This document shows, one piece after another, positions 46,547 to 55,556 of a stretch of DNA of 64,000 bases. Position 1 is the first letter of the stretch. Every line of letters starts with the position of its first letter. Both the position numbers and the translations under genes were made by a program. The notes under the pieces are model-generated. The model saw nothing but the letters and a program-made list of their open reading frames with translations, had not been told where the DNA came from and did not search any database. The DNA is taken from NCBI RefSeq assembly GCF_900106745.1, contig NZ_FNNV01000004.1, positions 248,001 through 312,000 on the forward strand, read 5' to 3'. Source of the stretch: Paenibacillus sp. CF384 (GTDB taxonomy: Bacteria; Bacillota; Bacilli; Paenibacillales; Paenibacillaceae).

Positions 46547-47287
46547 ATGGTAAGAATTGTGGCACACCGCGGATGTTCAGGAGAGGCACCGGAGAATACG
46601 ATGGCAGCATTCGAGCTGGCACTAAGCGAGCCGGCTATTCCGATGATTGAGCTGGATGTGCATTTGTCCAAGGACGGCGTCCCTGTTGTCATTCACGATC
46701 ATACGCTGGACCGTACTACGAGCGGGACAGGTCCTGTCAAAGCCTATACGCTGGAAGAGCTGCGCCGATTCGATGCGGGGAGCAAGTTTGATCCTGCTTT
46801 TGCGGGACAGGGGATTCCGACGCTTGAGGAAGTACTGCTGCTTGCCAAAGGCTGCTGCAAGCTGCATGTGGAGCTGAAGATGCTGGCCAATGAATACGAG
46901 GGCATCGAGGAGCGGGTGATCTCGCTGATTCAGCGGCATGGCATGCAGGAGGAAGTCGTGCTCTCCTCCTTCAATCATGATTCCATGAAGCGGGCGCATG
47001 AGATCGATCCGTCGATCCCGACGGCTCTGATCTTCCTCGGCAAGCCGACGCTGCTTGCGGAGCAGCTTCGTTATACAGGCGCAACCGGCCTGTCGGTACA
47101 TTACGGCTTCGTTACGCAAGAGCTGGTGGACGAGATGACGACGCTCGGCATGGATCTGGGTGTCTGGACGGTGGATGACTCGGAAGTTCTGGCGCGGATT
47201 ATCGAGGCGTATCCGAATATTCGGATTACAACGAATTATCCGGATCGCGTGCTGCGCATTGTGCGTGGCGATGTCGTTAAAGCTTAG
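46547..47287 (+). CDS. ugpQ: Glycerophosphodiester phosphodiesterase (UgpQ-type)
   Basis: A 246-residue cytoplasmic GDPD with IVAHRGCSGEAPENTMAAF near residue 4, the metal-binding LDVHLSKDGVPVVIHDHTLD near 35, and LHVELKM near 106. It releases glycerol-3-phosphate and an alcohol from glycerophosphodiesters. No signal peptide, so it acts on imported substrate. ATG at 46547 is used, with AAGGA at 46532; GTG at 46541 is an alternative. Last gene of the operon, followed by a terminator. Confidence 0.92.
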   Translation: MVRIVAHRGCSGEAPENTMAAFELALSEPAIPMIELDVHLSKDGVPVVIHDHTLDRTTSGTGPVKAYTLEELRRFDAGSKFDPAFAGQGIPTLEEVLLLAKGCCKLHVELKMLANEYEGIEERVISLIQRHGMQEEVVLSSFNHDSMKRAHEIDPSIPTALIFLGKPTLLAEQLRYTGATGLSVHYGFVTQELVDEMTTLGMDLGVWTVDDSEVLARIIEAYPNIRITTNYPDRVLRIVRGDVVKA

Positions 47288-47296
47288 TTTGATGTG

Positions 47297-47326
47297 AAAG
47301 ACACGGAGGAGTTCTCCGTGTCTTTT
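47297..47326 (+). terminator. Terminator of the ugp-like operon
   Basis: AAAGACACGGAG pairs with CTCCGTGTCTTT around GAGTT, followed by further T. A near copy lies at 47662-47692. Confidence 0.9.
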
Positions 47327-47400
47327 TCAGTTGCAGAGAAACCAACGGTACGTCGCCACGAAGCTTGAGGGGGGATCCTTACCAACTGCATTCAAAAATT

Positions 47401-47590
47401 GTAACGGTTGTGAGCGTGGTTATTTTGCATGAAAAGGCTGTTTCTATCCGCTAACGGTTGCCAGAGAGCTAAAGTGGCCATTTCCGAGTCGAAATCGACC
47501 ACTTTACAGGAAATAAGTTCTGTCACAACCGTTAGCGGTTGAAAAGCGGATTTTTTCATGAAATAAGTACGCTGACAACCGTTAGCGTTT
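47401..47590. repeat. Large palindrome of 50-bp units with CTAACGGTTG core
   Basis: On the plus strand the core TAACGGTTG occurs at 47402-47410 and 47452-47460, and its complement CAACCGTTA at 47526-47534 and 47576-47584: two direct units of 50 bases per arm, facing each other. Other unit parts also pair, such as TTATTT...CATGAAAA. The centre is a hairpin, AAAGTGG at 47471-47477 with CCACTTT at 47499-47505 and inner ATTTC/GAAAT. It looks like an intergenic repeat family rather than a coding remnant. Confidence 0.8.
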
Positions 47591-47661
47591 GTTCTTTTGC
47601 CCGGATGGTTTGATTATGAACAAGGGAACGGCCCGCCGTCGTAACTTCTCGGCCCGTCTTG

Positions 47662-47692
47662 AAAGACACGGAATATCGTTCCGTGTCTTTTT
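47662..47692 (+). terminator. Second copy of the AAAGACACGGA terminator
   Basis: AAAGACACGGAA pairs with TTCCGTGTCTTT around TATCG, followed by TT. The outer stem is the same as that at 47297, although no gene ends here. Confidence 0.8.
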
Positions 47693-47808
47693 GGCGTTTG
47701 CGAGTTAATGCTGCTCTCCTGCGCCAAACCAATAACCGTCAAGAAGAAGGAACTGGAGTTCTCGGAGTTCTCGAAGAATTGGCAGATGGAGCTTTTGTTG
47801 CAGAATAT

Positions 47809-47833
47809 CCCCGTTTCGGGAGGTTTTTTTTTT
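47809..47833 (+). terminator. Weak hairpin with ten-T run before the surface-protein gene
   Basis: CCCG at 47810-47813 and CGGG at 47817-47820 form a short stem followed by AGG and ten T. It may be an attenuator or terminator. A 46-codon open frame (ATG 47709) runs through it and is probably not a gene. Confidence 0.4.
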
Positions 47834-47902
47834 GAGAGGGACGTTTAACAGGGAAATGATAATTTTTCGACAAGAAATCACTAGTAATGTCGAATTATAC
47901 GA

Positions 47903-47908
47903 TATAAT
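47903..47908 (+). promoter_or_regulatory. Possible -10 element for the surface-protein gene
   Basis: A consensus TATAAT lies 163 bases before the start codon, in an AT-rich stretch. The -35 match upstream is poor, so the call is tentative. If correct, the mRNA has a long leader. Confidence 0.3.
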
Positions 47909-48071
47909 AGTTTTAACAAATGTACTAGCGCAGCATCTTAGTCTACATTCATAGAGATGCTTGTATATAAGGCGATATGAAAGGTCGTGATAGCGTCCGA
48001 GTTGCTGGCAACAAGCCAGTAATACTGTTTCGTGAATCGTTTCAAACAAACTATTAATTGAGGTGTACTTT

Positions 48072-51000
48072 GTGAGTAGAACATTATCAAAATCCGTCAT
48101 TATGATCATTTGTTTTACGCTTGTTTTTGGTGTGTTTTTACAGCAAAAGCAAATCGTTTCCGCCGCATCGACAGGTGCTCTGACCAGTGCTGTTCCAAAT
48201 GAGCCCATCTCAGGAGCTGCGTACGGGAATGGGGTCTACGTTGCTGTAGGCTATTACGGCAAAATCCTAACGTCTGCGAACGGGCTTGATTGGCAGATTG
48301 CCGCGGATAAAACGAGACTAGACATCACCTACACAGGTGTTGCTTTTGGTAATAATGTGTTCGTTGCAGTCGGATACGACGGGACGGTGATGACGTCATC
48401 GGACGGTGCAGTTTGGACGCAGCGAGATTCTACGGTTACGAGCAGGATTGCTAAAGTTGCTTTCGTTCCACTGACGAATCAATTTTATGCCGTTACCAGC
48501 GGAGGAACGCTGCTTTCTTCACTCGATGGCGTTACGTGGACCTCGTCTTCTGTTGAGACGAGCAATGATCTTACCTCCATCGCAGCCAGTGCGAGTACGA
48601 TCGTAATCGGTGATTCCGGCGGGTACATACATACTTCCACTAATGGAACCAGTTGGTCGCATAAGAAGCTGGATAATTCGTTCTTTATCAACTCCGTCCT
48701 CTGTCTGAATGATCGTTTCTATGTAAACGATCCCTTGGGAGGGACTTATACGTTTATTAACCCTTCTGACGCAGATAGCTGGTCCAATTTGGGCACTCCT
48801 ATTGGCAGCGCATCTTTTCAAGTTTTCGGCGGCCTCTATGATGGCGACACGTATTATTTGTTCGGATACGATGGGGAGTCGTATGGTGGAGTCTTTACGT
48901 CTTCAAACGGCACAGCCTTCACGAAGGAAGCTGTAAAAACCACTACGATGACCGCGCAAAATGGGTTCTATGCAAATGGGGTCTACATGCAGCTTGGCAA
49001 CGACGGCATCGTGGTGAAAACCAAAGTAACCACTTGGGATTACGCCTACGGCGGCGTGGTGTCCGGCGTTCAATACAACGGTACGCACTACATCGCTGTC
49101 GGGAAACATGGCAACGACGGATTTATTAAATATTCGACCGATTACGTGAATTGGACCTCTGTTGCTTTGCCGCAGCGTGTTCCTGCACTGACGGCTATTA
49201 CCTCCGGAATGGGGAAATACGTGGCGGTAAGCGACTCTCGGGGCAGTGTTCTCTTATCCAGTAACGGAACGACTTGGACTGTAAACCCCACGCCTGTTTC
49301 GAGGTACGGCTTCACATCAGTCACCTTCGCAAATGCCGTATTCGTGGCAGTCGATAAGATTGGATCTATTTATAGGTCGACGGACATTGGGGAAAGCTGG
49401 ACATTGGTTAAATCCGATTCCAACTATAATGCGTTACGGTTTGTTACTGGTTTAGGTGGATTTAATGCTGGCGGAGATTCAGGCTACCTTACGTCTTCAG
49501 ATAGCGGTGCTACTTGGACAAGCGTTCAGTCTGTACCCACAGCAACGACTTTTGATAAGAATAGTTCTAATTCAACGGATATTTCGATTTCGTTTACAGG
49601 TACTTTGAAGAAAATCACCATCAGCAATTATGGCAGCGATTTAATTGAAGGTATCGATTATAGCATTTCAGGCACTACGGCTACGATAAAAAAGTCATTT
49701 CTGGCCAAACTGCCTTTCGGGTGGCAAGTCATTGCCATGCACGAAAGCAGCGGCAGCCCATTCAATAGGATGGCCGTCAATGTAGTGAACACAGCTCCTT
49801 CGCTATCGCAGGTTGCGGGGGTACAGCTTCTTTCGGATGGAAAAGCATCTTGGAGCAACGTGGCAGGGGCGTCTAGCTATGAAGTGCAACTGTATCGTAA
49901 CGGCTCCATCTGGGGCAGCGCAGTCTCGGCAGCCGCCGGCAGCACGAGTGCAAATATCCTAGCCGCTATGCGCGCTGCAGGACCGGGCAGTTATACGGTC
50001 AAAGTCAAAGCGATCGGGGACACTGTGAATTACCAAGACGGTTCCCAATCGGCAGCTTCCGGCGCAGTCACGATTTATAAAACACCGACAGAGGATGGAA
50101 CGGCTAATAAAGCGGGGACCACTCAGAGAGCGGATTTTAATATCGTTGTGAATGCCCAAAACGGGCCAAAAGCCACAGCGAAAGTTGGCGGCTTGAACGT
50201 TTTGCAGTCGGGCACAGATGTAACTGTAGGTAGCGGGAAAGCGACACTTCCGATAGGGATCGCTAAGTTAACGGAAGGCGACAATTCAATTGTGATCTCG
50301 TTGAAAGATGCCTCGGGCAACTTTTCCGAAGATTTAACGGTTCATGTAACGAAGGATACGACATCACCAATAGACGCGGTAGAAGATGGAACGGCTGACA
50401 AAGCGGGGACCACTCAGACCGCTAACTTCAACATCATCGTGAACGCTGAAACAGGAGCTTCGGTGACGGCGAAAGTTGGGGGGACAAACGTCCTCCAATC
50501 CGGAGCAAACGTGGTTGCGGCAAACGGTAAAGCGACATTGCCGGTCGACCTAACGAAACTAGCGGAGGGATCCAACAGCATTGCCATTGTTGTCACGGAT
50601 CAGGTGGGTAATGTTTCCGGGACTCTGACAGTAAGCGTGACGAAGGATACGATTAGCGCAGCAAATACGGCACTAGCAATTAGTTATGGCGGCAGCGATT
50701 CAGCTGCAAGCGTAACGCAAGCGATGACGCTGCCGGTTGTCGGATTGAATGGAACGACCGTATCATGGTCTTCCAATGTTCCGGCAACGATTGGGGCGAC
50801 AGGATCAGTAACACGTCCTGCATACGGAGCGGGTAATGCGACGGTAACGTTAACTGCGACGATTAGCAAAAGCGGAATAAGCCAGACGAAAACATTTGAG
50901 CTAACCGTATTGGAGCAGGCGCCAACGGATGCGCAAGCAGTAGCCGCGGCTAAATCGGCCGTTGAGGTTGGATATGGCGGAAATGATACAGTTTCAAGTG

Positions 51001-54000
51001 TAACGCAAGCAGTAACACTGCCAACAACAGGGCTGCTTGGTACGACAGTTACGTGGTCGTCCGATGATGCAGCAGTTATCGGAGCGACAGGTGCGGTAAC
51101 GCGTCCAATCTACGGATTAGGCGACGCGACGGTAACGTTGACCGCGACAATCACTAGAGGTGGAGCGAGCGATACCAAGACGTTCACGCTGACTGTGAAA
51201 GAGCTGCCTCAGACGGATGCGCAAGCCGTAACCGCAGCGAAAGCGGCACTGGAAGTTGGTTACGGTAGCGGCGATACGTCTGCAAGTGTAACGCAAGCCG
51301 TGACGTTGTCGGCAACAGGGCAGAACGGCGTGACCATTTCGTGGTCATCCGATGATGCAGCAATTGATGCAACAACAGGTGCGGTAACTCGCCGGGTATA
51401 TGGATCGGGTGATGCGACAGTAACGCTGACTGCGACGATTAAGAAGAATGCAGCAAACGAAACGAAGACGTTCACGCTGACGGTGCCGCAGCTGGCACAA
51501 ACGGATACGCAGGCGGTAACCGCAGCGAAAGCGGCACTGGAAGTTGGTTACGGCAGCGGCGATACGTCTGCAAACGTAACGCAAGCCGTGACGTTGTCGG
51601 TAACAGGGCAGAACGGCGTGACCATTTCTTGGTCATCCGATGATGCAGCAATTGATGCAACAACAGGTGCGGTAACTCGCCCGGTATATGGATCGGGTGA
51701 TTCATCGGTAACGTTGACTGCGACGATTAAGAAGAATGCAGCAAGCGAAACGAAGACGTTCACGCTGACGGTGCCGCAGCTGGCACAGACGGATGCGCAG
51801 GCGGTAACCGCAGCGAAGACGGCACTGGAAGTTGGTTACGGTAGCGGCGATACGTCTGCAAGCGTAACGCAAGCCGTGACGTTGTCGGCAACAGGGCAGA
51901 ACGGCGTGACCATTTCGTGGTCATCCGATCATGCAGCCATCAACGCAACAACCGGAGCAGTTACTCGTCCGGCATACGGATCGGGCGATGCAACGGTAAC
52001 GTTGACCGCGACGATCACGAAGAATGCAGTAACTGAGACCAAGACCTTTACGCTGACCGTGCCAGAGCTGGCCCAAACGGACTTGGAAGCCGTAACGGAA
52101 GCGAAGACGGCGCTGGTAGTTGGTTACGGCAGCGGCGAAACGGCTGCAAGTGTAACGCAAGCCGTGACGCTAGCGGCAACAGGATTGAAAGGAACAACAG
52201 TCACATGGTCGTCCGATCATGCAGCGATTGATGCAACGACAGGAGCAGTAACGCGTCCGGCATACGGATCGGGCGATGCGACAGTAACGCTTACCGCGTC
52301 GATCAAGAAGAATGCAGTAACTGAGTCTAAGACGTTCACGCTGACTGTACCAAAGTTGGCCCAAACGGACTTGGAAGCCGTAACGGAAGCGAAGACGGCG
52401 CTGGTAGTTGGTTACGGTAGCGGCGAAACGGCTGCAAGTGTAACGCAAGCCGTAACGCTAGCGGCATTAGGGCTGAACGGAACGACAGTCACATGGTCGT
52501 CCGATAATGCAGCAATTGATGAATCAACTGGTGCGGTAACACGTCCGGTTTACGGATCGGGCGATGCGATAGTAACGCTTACTGCGTCGATCAAGAAGAA
52601 TGCAGTAACCGAGTCCAAGACGTTCACGCTGACGGTACCAAAGTTGGCTCAAACGGACTTGGAAGCTGTAACCGAAGCGAAGACGGCGCTGGTAGTTGGT
52701 TACGGCAGCGGCGAAACGGCTGCAGGTGTAACGCAAGCCGTGACGCTAGCGGCAACAGGACTGAACGGAACGACAGTCACATGGTCATCCGATAATGCAG
52801 CAATTGATGAAGCAACAGGTGCGGTAACCCGTCCGGCATACGGATCGGGCGATGCGACAGTAACGCTTACTGCGACGATCACCAAAGGCACAGCAAGCGA
52901 GACCAAGACGTTCACACTAACCGTAGTGGAGCTTGTACAGACGGATGCGCAAGCAGTATCCGCAGCGAAATCCGCACTGGCAATCACATACGGTGCCGGA
53001 GATACAGTTACAAACGTAACGCAAGCAGTAACACTGCCAGCATCAGGACTGAACGGAACGACAGTCACATGGTCGTCCGATAATGCAGCCATCAACGCAA
53101 CGACAGGTACGGTAACACGTCCAACTTACGGATCGGGCAACGCAACGGTAACGTTGACTGCGACGATCACGAAAGGCACAGCAAGCGAGACCAAGACGTT
53201 CACGCTGACTGTAACGGAACTGACTCAAACGGATGCGCAAGCGGTATCCGCAGCAAAATCCGCACTGGCAATCACGTACGGTGCCGGAGATACAGTTACA
53301 AACGTAACGCAAGCAGTAACACTGCCAGCATCAGGGCTGAACGGAACGACAGTCACATGGTCGTCCGATAATGCAGCCATCAACGCAACGACAGGTGCGG
53401 TAACGCGTCCGGCATACGGATCGGGCAATGCAACGGTAACGTTGACCGCGACGATCACGAAAGGCACAGCAAGCGAGACCAAGACGTTCACGCTGACTGT
53501 AACGGAACTGACTCAAACGGATGCGCAAGCAGTATCCGCAGCGAAATCCGCACTGGCAATCACATACGGTGCCGGAGATACAGTTACAAACGTAACGCAA
53601 GCAGTAACACTGCCAGCATCAGGACTGAACGGAACGACAGTCACATGGTCGTCCGATAATGCAGCCATCAACGCAACGACAGGTGCGGTAACCCGTCCAA
53701 CTTACGGATCGGGCAACGCAACGGTAACGTTGACGGCGACGATCACAAAAGGCACAGCAAGCGAGACCAAGACGTTCACGCTGACTGTAATCGAGCTGGA
53801 CAATGTAACGCCGCCAGACACAACGCCACCGGCAGCACCGACAGTGAACGCAGTGGACAGCGATGACCTTGTCATCACAGGCACAGCGGAAGCGGGTTCA
53901 ACGGTAACGGTAAAAGCAGGCGGAACAACGCTGGGATCGGCAGTAGCAACAGGAGGCACGTTCTCGATCACGCTGACGGCAGCTCTACCTACAGCTACAG

Positions 54001-55352
54001 AGCTTGAGGTAACGGCAACGGATGCAGCAAACAATGTAAGTCCAGCAACACTAATTACGGTAACAGAGGCAACCGTTGTAACACCGCCGGACGTAACACC
54101 ACCGGCAGCACCGACAGTGAACGCAGTGGACAGCGATGACCTTGTCATCACAGGCACAGCGGAAGCAGGTTCAACGGTAACGGTAAAAGCAGGCGGAACA
54201 ACGCTGGGATCGGCAGTAGCAACAGGAGGCGCGTTCTCGATCACGCTGACGGCAGCTCTACCTACAGCGACAGAGCTTGAGGTAACGGCAACGGATGCAG
54301 CAAACAATGTAAGCACGGCTGCACGTGTAACTGTAACTGCAGCACCAACTGTTACACCGCCGACAACACCAAGGGACACTACAGTGATTTCGACAGATGG
54401 TACACTAACGCTTTCTGTCGGCCAATCAGGGAAGGTTAGCTTTGGAGACTCGGTTACGATCGAGATACCGGCAGGTGCAATAAACACGAACTTGAAATTA
54501 ACGATAGAGAAAGTGTTGGATACTCAACATTTACTATCGGATAAAGATGTTCTAGTCAGCCCAGTCTTCGAGATTCTGAAGAATTTCACGGAGAACTTCA
54601 GTAAATCCATCACGCTGACGTTTGCTTTTGATCCGACCAAATTGAGTGGCGATGAGAAAGTAGCGGTCTTCTATTATGACGAAGTGAAGAAGGAATGGGT
54701 CAAAGTTGGCGGTGTCCAAATCAACGCAAACCACATCTCCGTAGAGGTCAATCACTTTACGAAATATGCGGTAATGGTTGTTAATCAGAAACCAACGGAT
54801 CCAACGCCAGCAATTAAATTCAGCGATATCTCCGGACATTGGGCTGAAGCTAATATCAAGAAGGCGGTAACCAGCGGAATCGTTAACGGTTACCAAGACG
54901 GTACATTCAAGCCTGGCAAAACCGTCACGCGCGCTGAGTTCGCAGTTATGCTGATGAATGCTTTGAAGCCGCAAGAAGCAGGAGCAAAGCTTACGTTCAC
55001 AGATCATGCGAAAATCGGAGCTTGGGCTCAGAAAGCTATCGCTCAAGCGGTACAAGCCGCTATTATTACAGGTTATGCAGACGGCAGCTTCCGCCCGGAT
55101 GCACAAATATCTCGCGCTGAGATGGCAGCGATGATCGCGAAGGCAATGGGTCAAGCTACTAAAGAAGTGGCGGCAACCGACTTCTCCGATGACAAAGCTA
55201 TCCCGGCATGGGCAAAAGCCAGCGTTGCGTTTGTGAAGCAAGCAGGCATTGTGCAAGGCAAGGGCAATAACGAATTCGCCCCTGCAGACCATGCAACAAG
55301 AGCAGAAGCTGTAACGGTGCTGCTTAACATGCTGGCACAGATGAGCAAGTAA
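48072..55352 (+). CDS. Giant secreted surface protein with S-layer homology domains and Ig-like repeats
   Basis: About 2,426 residues. Signal peptide (VIMIICFTLVFGVFL, cleavage near VSAA); a beta-propeller-like region (to about 490) with recurring GNGVYVAVG/TSANGLDW motifs; an X2-like module (about 491-575); a fibronectin-like and two EDGTA(N/D)KAGTTQ Ig-like units (about 575-855); eleven 96-residue atypical Ig repeats (about 856-1910); two nearly identical Big_6-type repeats starting PPAAPTVNAVDSDDLVITG; a ZU5-like module (about 2100-2240); and three SLH domains at the end (FSDISGHWAE, FTDHAKIGAW, FSDDKAIPAW), which bind pyruvylated wall polymer. GTG at 48072 with TGAGGTG upstream is the start. 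Probably an adhesin or wall-bound scaffold; the ligand is unknown. Confidence 0.9.
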   Translation: MSRTLSKSVIMIICFTLVFGVFLQQKQIVSAASTGALTSAVPNEPISGAAYGNGVYVAVGYYGKILTSANGLDWQIAADKTRLDITYTGVAFGNNVFVAVGYDGTVMTSSDGAVWTQRDSTVTSRIAKVAFVPLTNQFYAVTSGGTLLSSLDGVTWTSSSVETSNDLTSIAASASTIVIGDSGGYIHTSTNGTSWSHKKLDNSFFINSVLCLNDRFYVNDPLGGTYTFINPSDADSWSNLGTPIGSASFQVFGGLYDGDTYYLFGYDGESYGGVFTSSNGTAFTKEAVKTTTMTAQNGFYANGVYMQLGNDGIVVKTKVTTWDYAYGGVVSGVQYNGTHYIAVGKHGNDGFIKYSTDYVNWTSVALPQRVPALTAITSGMGKYVAVSDSRGSVLLSSNGTTWTVNPTPVSRYGFTSVTFANAVFVAVDKIGSIYRSTDIGESWTLVKSDSNYNALRFVTGLGGFNAGGDSGYLTSSDSGATWTSVQSVPTATTFDKNSSNSTDISISFTGTLKKITISNYGSDLIEGIDYSISGTTATIKKSFLAKLPFGWQVIAMHESSGSPFNRMAVNVVNTAPSLSQVAGVQLLSDGKASWSNVAGASSYEVQLYRNGSIWGSAVSAAAGSTSANILAAMRAAGPGSYTVKVKAIGDTVNYQDGSQSAASGAVTIYKTPTEDGTANKAGTTQRADFNIVVNAQNGPKATAKVGGLNVLQSGTDVTVGSGKATLPIGIAKLTEGDNSIVISLKDASGNFSEDLTVHVTKDTTSPIDAVEDGTADKAGTTQTANFNIIVNAETGASVTAKVGGTNVLQSGANVVAANGKATLPVDLTKLAEGSNSIAIVVTDQVGNVSGTLTVSVTKDTISAANTALAISYGGSDSAASVTQAMTLPVVGLNGTTVSWSSNVPATIGATGSVTRPAYGAGNATVTLTATISKSGISQTKTFELTVLEQAPTDAQAVAAAKSAVEVGYGGNDTVSSVTQAVTLPTTGLLGTTVTWSSDDAAVIGATGAVTRPIYGLGDATVTLTATITRGGASDTKTFTLTVKELPQTDAQAVTAAKAALEVGYGSGDTSASVTQAVTLSATGQNGVTISWSSDDAAIDATTGAVTRRVYGSGDATVTLTATIKKNAANETKTFTLTVPQLAQTDTQAVTAAKAALEVGYGSGDTSANVTQAVTLSVTGQNGVTISWSSDDAAIDATTGAVTRPVYGSGDSSVTLTATIKKNAASETKTFTLTVPQLAQTDAQAVTAAKTALEVGYGSGDTSASVTQAVTLSATGQNGVTISWSSDHAAINATTGAVTRPAYGSGDATVTLTATITKNAVTETKTFTLTVPELAQTDLEAVTEAKTALVVGYGSGETAASVTQAVTLAATGLKGTTVTWSSDHAAIDATTGAVTRPAYGSGDATVTLTASIKKNAVTESKTFTLTVPKLAQTDLEAVTEAKTALVVGYGSGETAASVTQAVTLAALGLNGTTVTWSSDNAAIDESTGAVTRPVYGSGDAIVTLTASIKKNAVTESKTFTLTVPKLAQTDLEAVTEAKTALVVGYGSGETAAGVTQAVTLAATGLNGTTVTWSSDNAAIDEATGAVTRPAYGSGDATVTLTATITKGTASETKTFTLTVVELVQTDAQAVSAAKSALAITYGAGDTVTNVTQAVTLPASGLNGTTVTWSSDNAAINATTGTVTRPTYGSGNATVTLTATITKGTASETKTFTLTVTELTQTDAQAVSAAKSALAITYGAGDTVTNVTQAVTLPASGLNGTTVTWSSDNAAINATTGAVTRPAYGSGNATVTLTATITKGTASETKTFTLTVTELTQTDAQAVSAAKSALAITYGAGDTVTNVTQAVTLPASGLNGTTVTWSSDNAAINATTGAVTRPTYGSGNATVTLTATITKGTASETKTFTLTVIELDNVTPPDTTPPAAPTVNAVDSDDLVITGTAEAGSTVTVKAGGTTLGSAVATGGTFSITLTAALPTATELEVTATDAANNVSPATLITVTEATVVTPPDVTPPAAPTVNAVDSDDLVITGTAEAGSTVTVKAGGTTLGSAVATGGAFSITLTAALPTATELEVTATDAANNVSTAARVTVTAAPTVTPPTTPRDTTVISTDGTLTLSVGQSGKVSFGDSVTIEIPAGAINTNLKLTIEKVLDTQHLLSDKDVLVSPVFEILKNFTENFSKSITLTFAFDPTKLSGDEKVAVFYYDEVKKEWVKVGGVQINANHISVEVNHFTKYAVMVVNQKPTDPTPAIKFSDISGHWAEANIKKAVTSGIVNGYQDGTFKPGKTVTRAEFAVMLMNALKPQEAGAKLTFTDHAKIGAWAQKAIAQAVQAAIITGYADGSFRPDAQISRAEMAAMIAKAMGQATKEVAATDFSDDKAIPAWAKASVAFVKQAGIVQGKGNNEFAPADHATRAEAVTVLLNMLAQMSK
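50637..53804 (+). repeat. Eleven tandem 288-bp coding repeats
   Basis: Eleven in-register copies of a 288-base unit, each encoding 96 residues with conserved SVTQAVTL, TVTWSSD, TGAVTRP, YGSGDATVTLTATI and TKTFTLTV. Copies 9-11 are almost identical and copies 1-2 are most divergent. The internal period is exact (for example 51213, 51501 and 51789). Such arrays expand and contract by recombination and may be misassembled from short reads. Confidence 0.92.
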
Positions 55353-55366
55353 GTAGTGTAATTGAT

Positions 55367-55422
55367 AAAAGGGTCACCTAGCATGCGGCTAATCAAGCTG
55401 CTTGCAAGGAGGCCCTTTTTTT
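55367..55422 (+). terminator. Terminator of the surface-protein gene
   Basis: AAAAGGG at 55367 pairs with CCCTTTTTTT at 55413; the inner stem has mismatches. It lies 15 bases after the stop. Confidence 0.75.
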
Positions 55423-55500
55423 ATCGATTGTTGCGCGAAAAGCAACATTCCACCTGCGAGCTGCCAGCCTGCTTAAATACGAACCTCAACAACAAACAAA

Positions 55501-55540
55501 CAAGCCCCCGAACCTCTCTACGAAGAGGATCGGGGGCTTG
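55501..55540 (-). terminator. Terminator of the ABC exporter operon
   Basis: CAAGCCCCCGA at 55501-55511 pairs with TCGGGGGCTTG at 55530-55540, with inner CCTCT/AGAGG. On the minus strand a T-rich stretch (TTTGTTTGTTG) follows, so it ends transcription of the minus-strand exporter genes. Confidence 0.85.
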
Positions 55541-55556
55541 CCTAACATCGGAGGCT

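Noticed and set aside
47705-48208. A 167-codon minus-strand open frame
   Set aside because: It overlaps the signal-peptide end and promoter region of the surface-protein gene, has no ribosome site and resembles no family.
50637-53804. Possible CRISPR or satellite array
   Set aside because: The repeat period is 288 bases with an open frame throughout and no spacers; these are protein repeats.
53702-55292. Long minus-strand open frames of 261 and 246 codons
   Set aside because: They are antisense to the repeat and SLH regions; low-complexity Val/Ser/Thr content follows from the repeats on the other strand.
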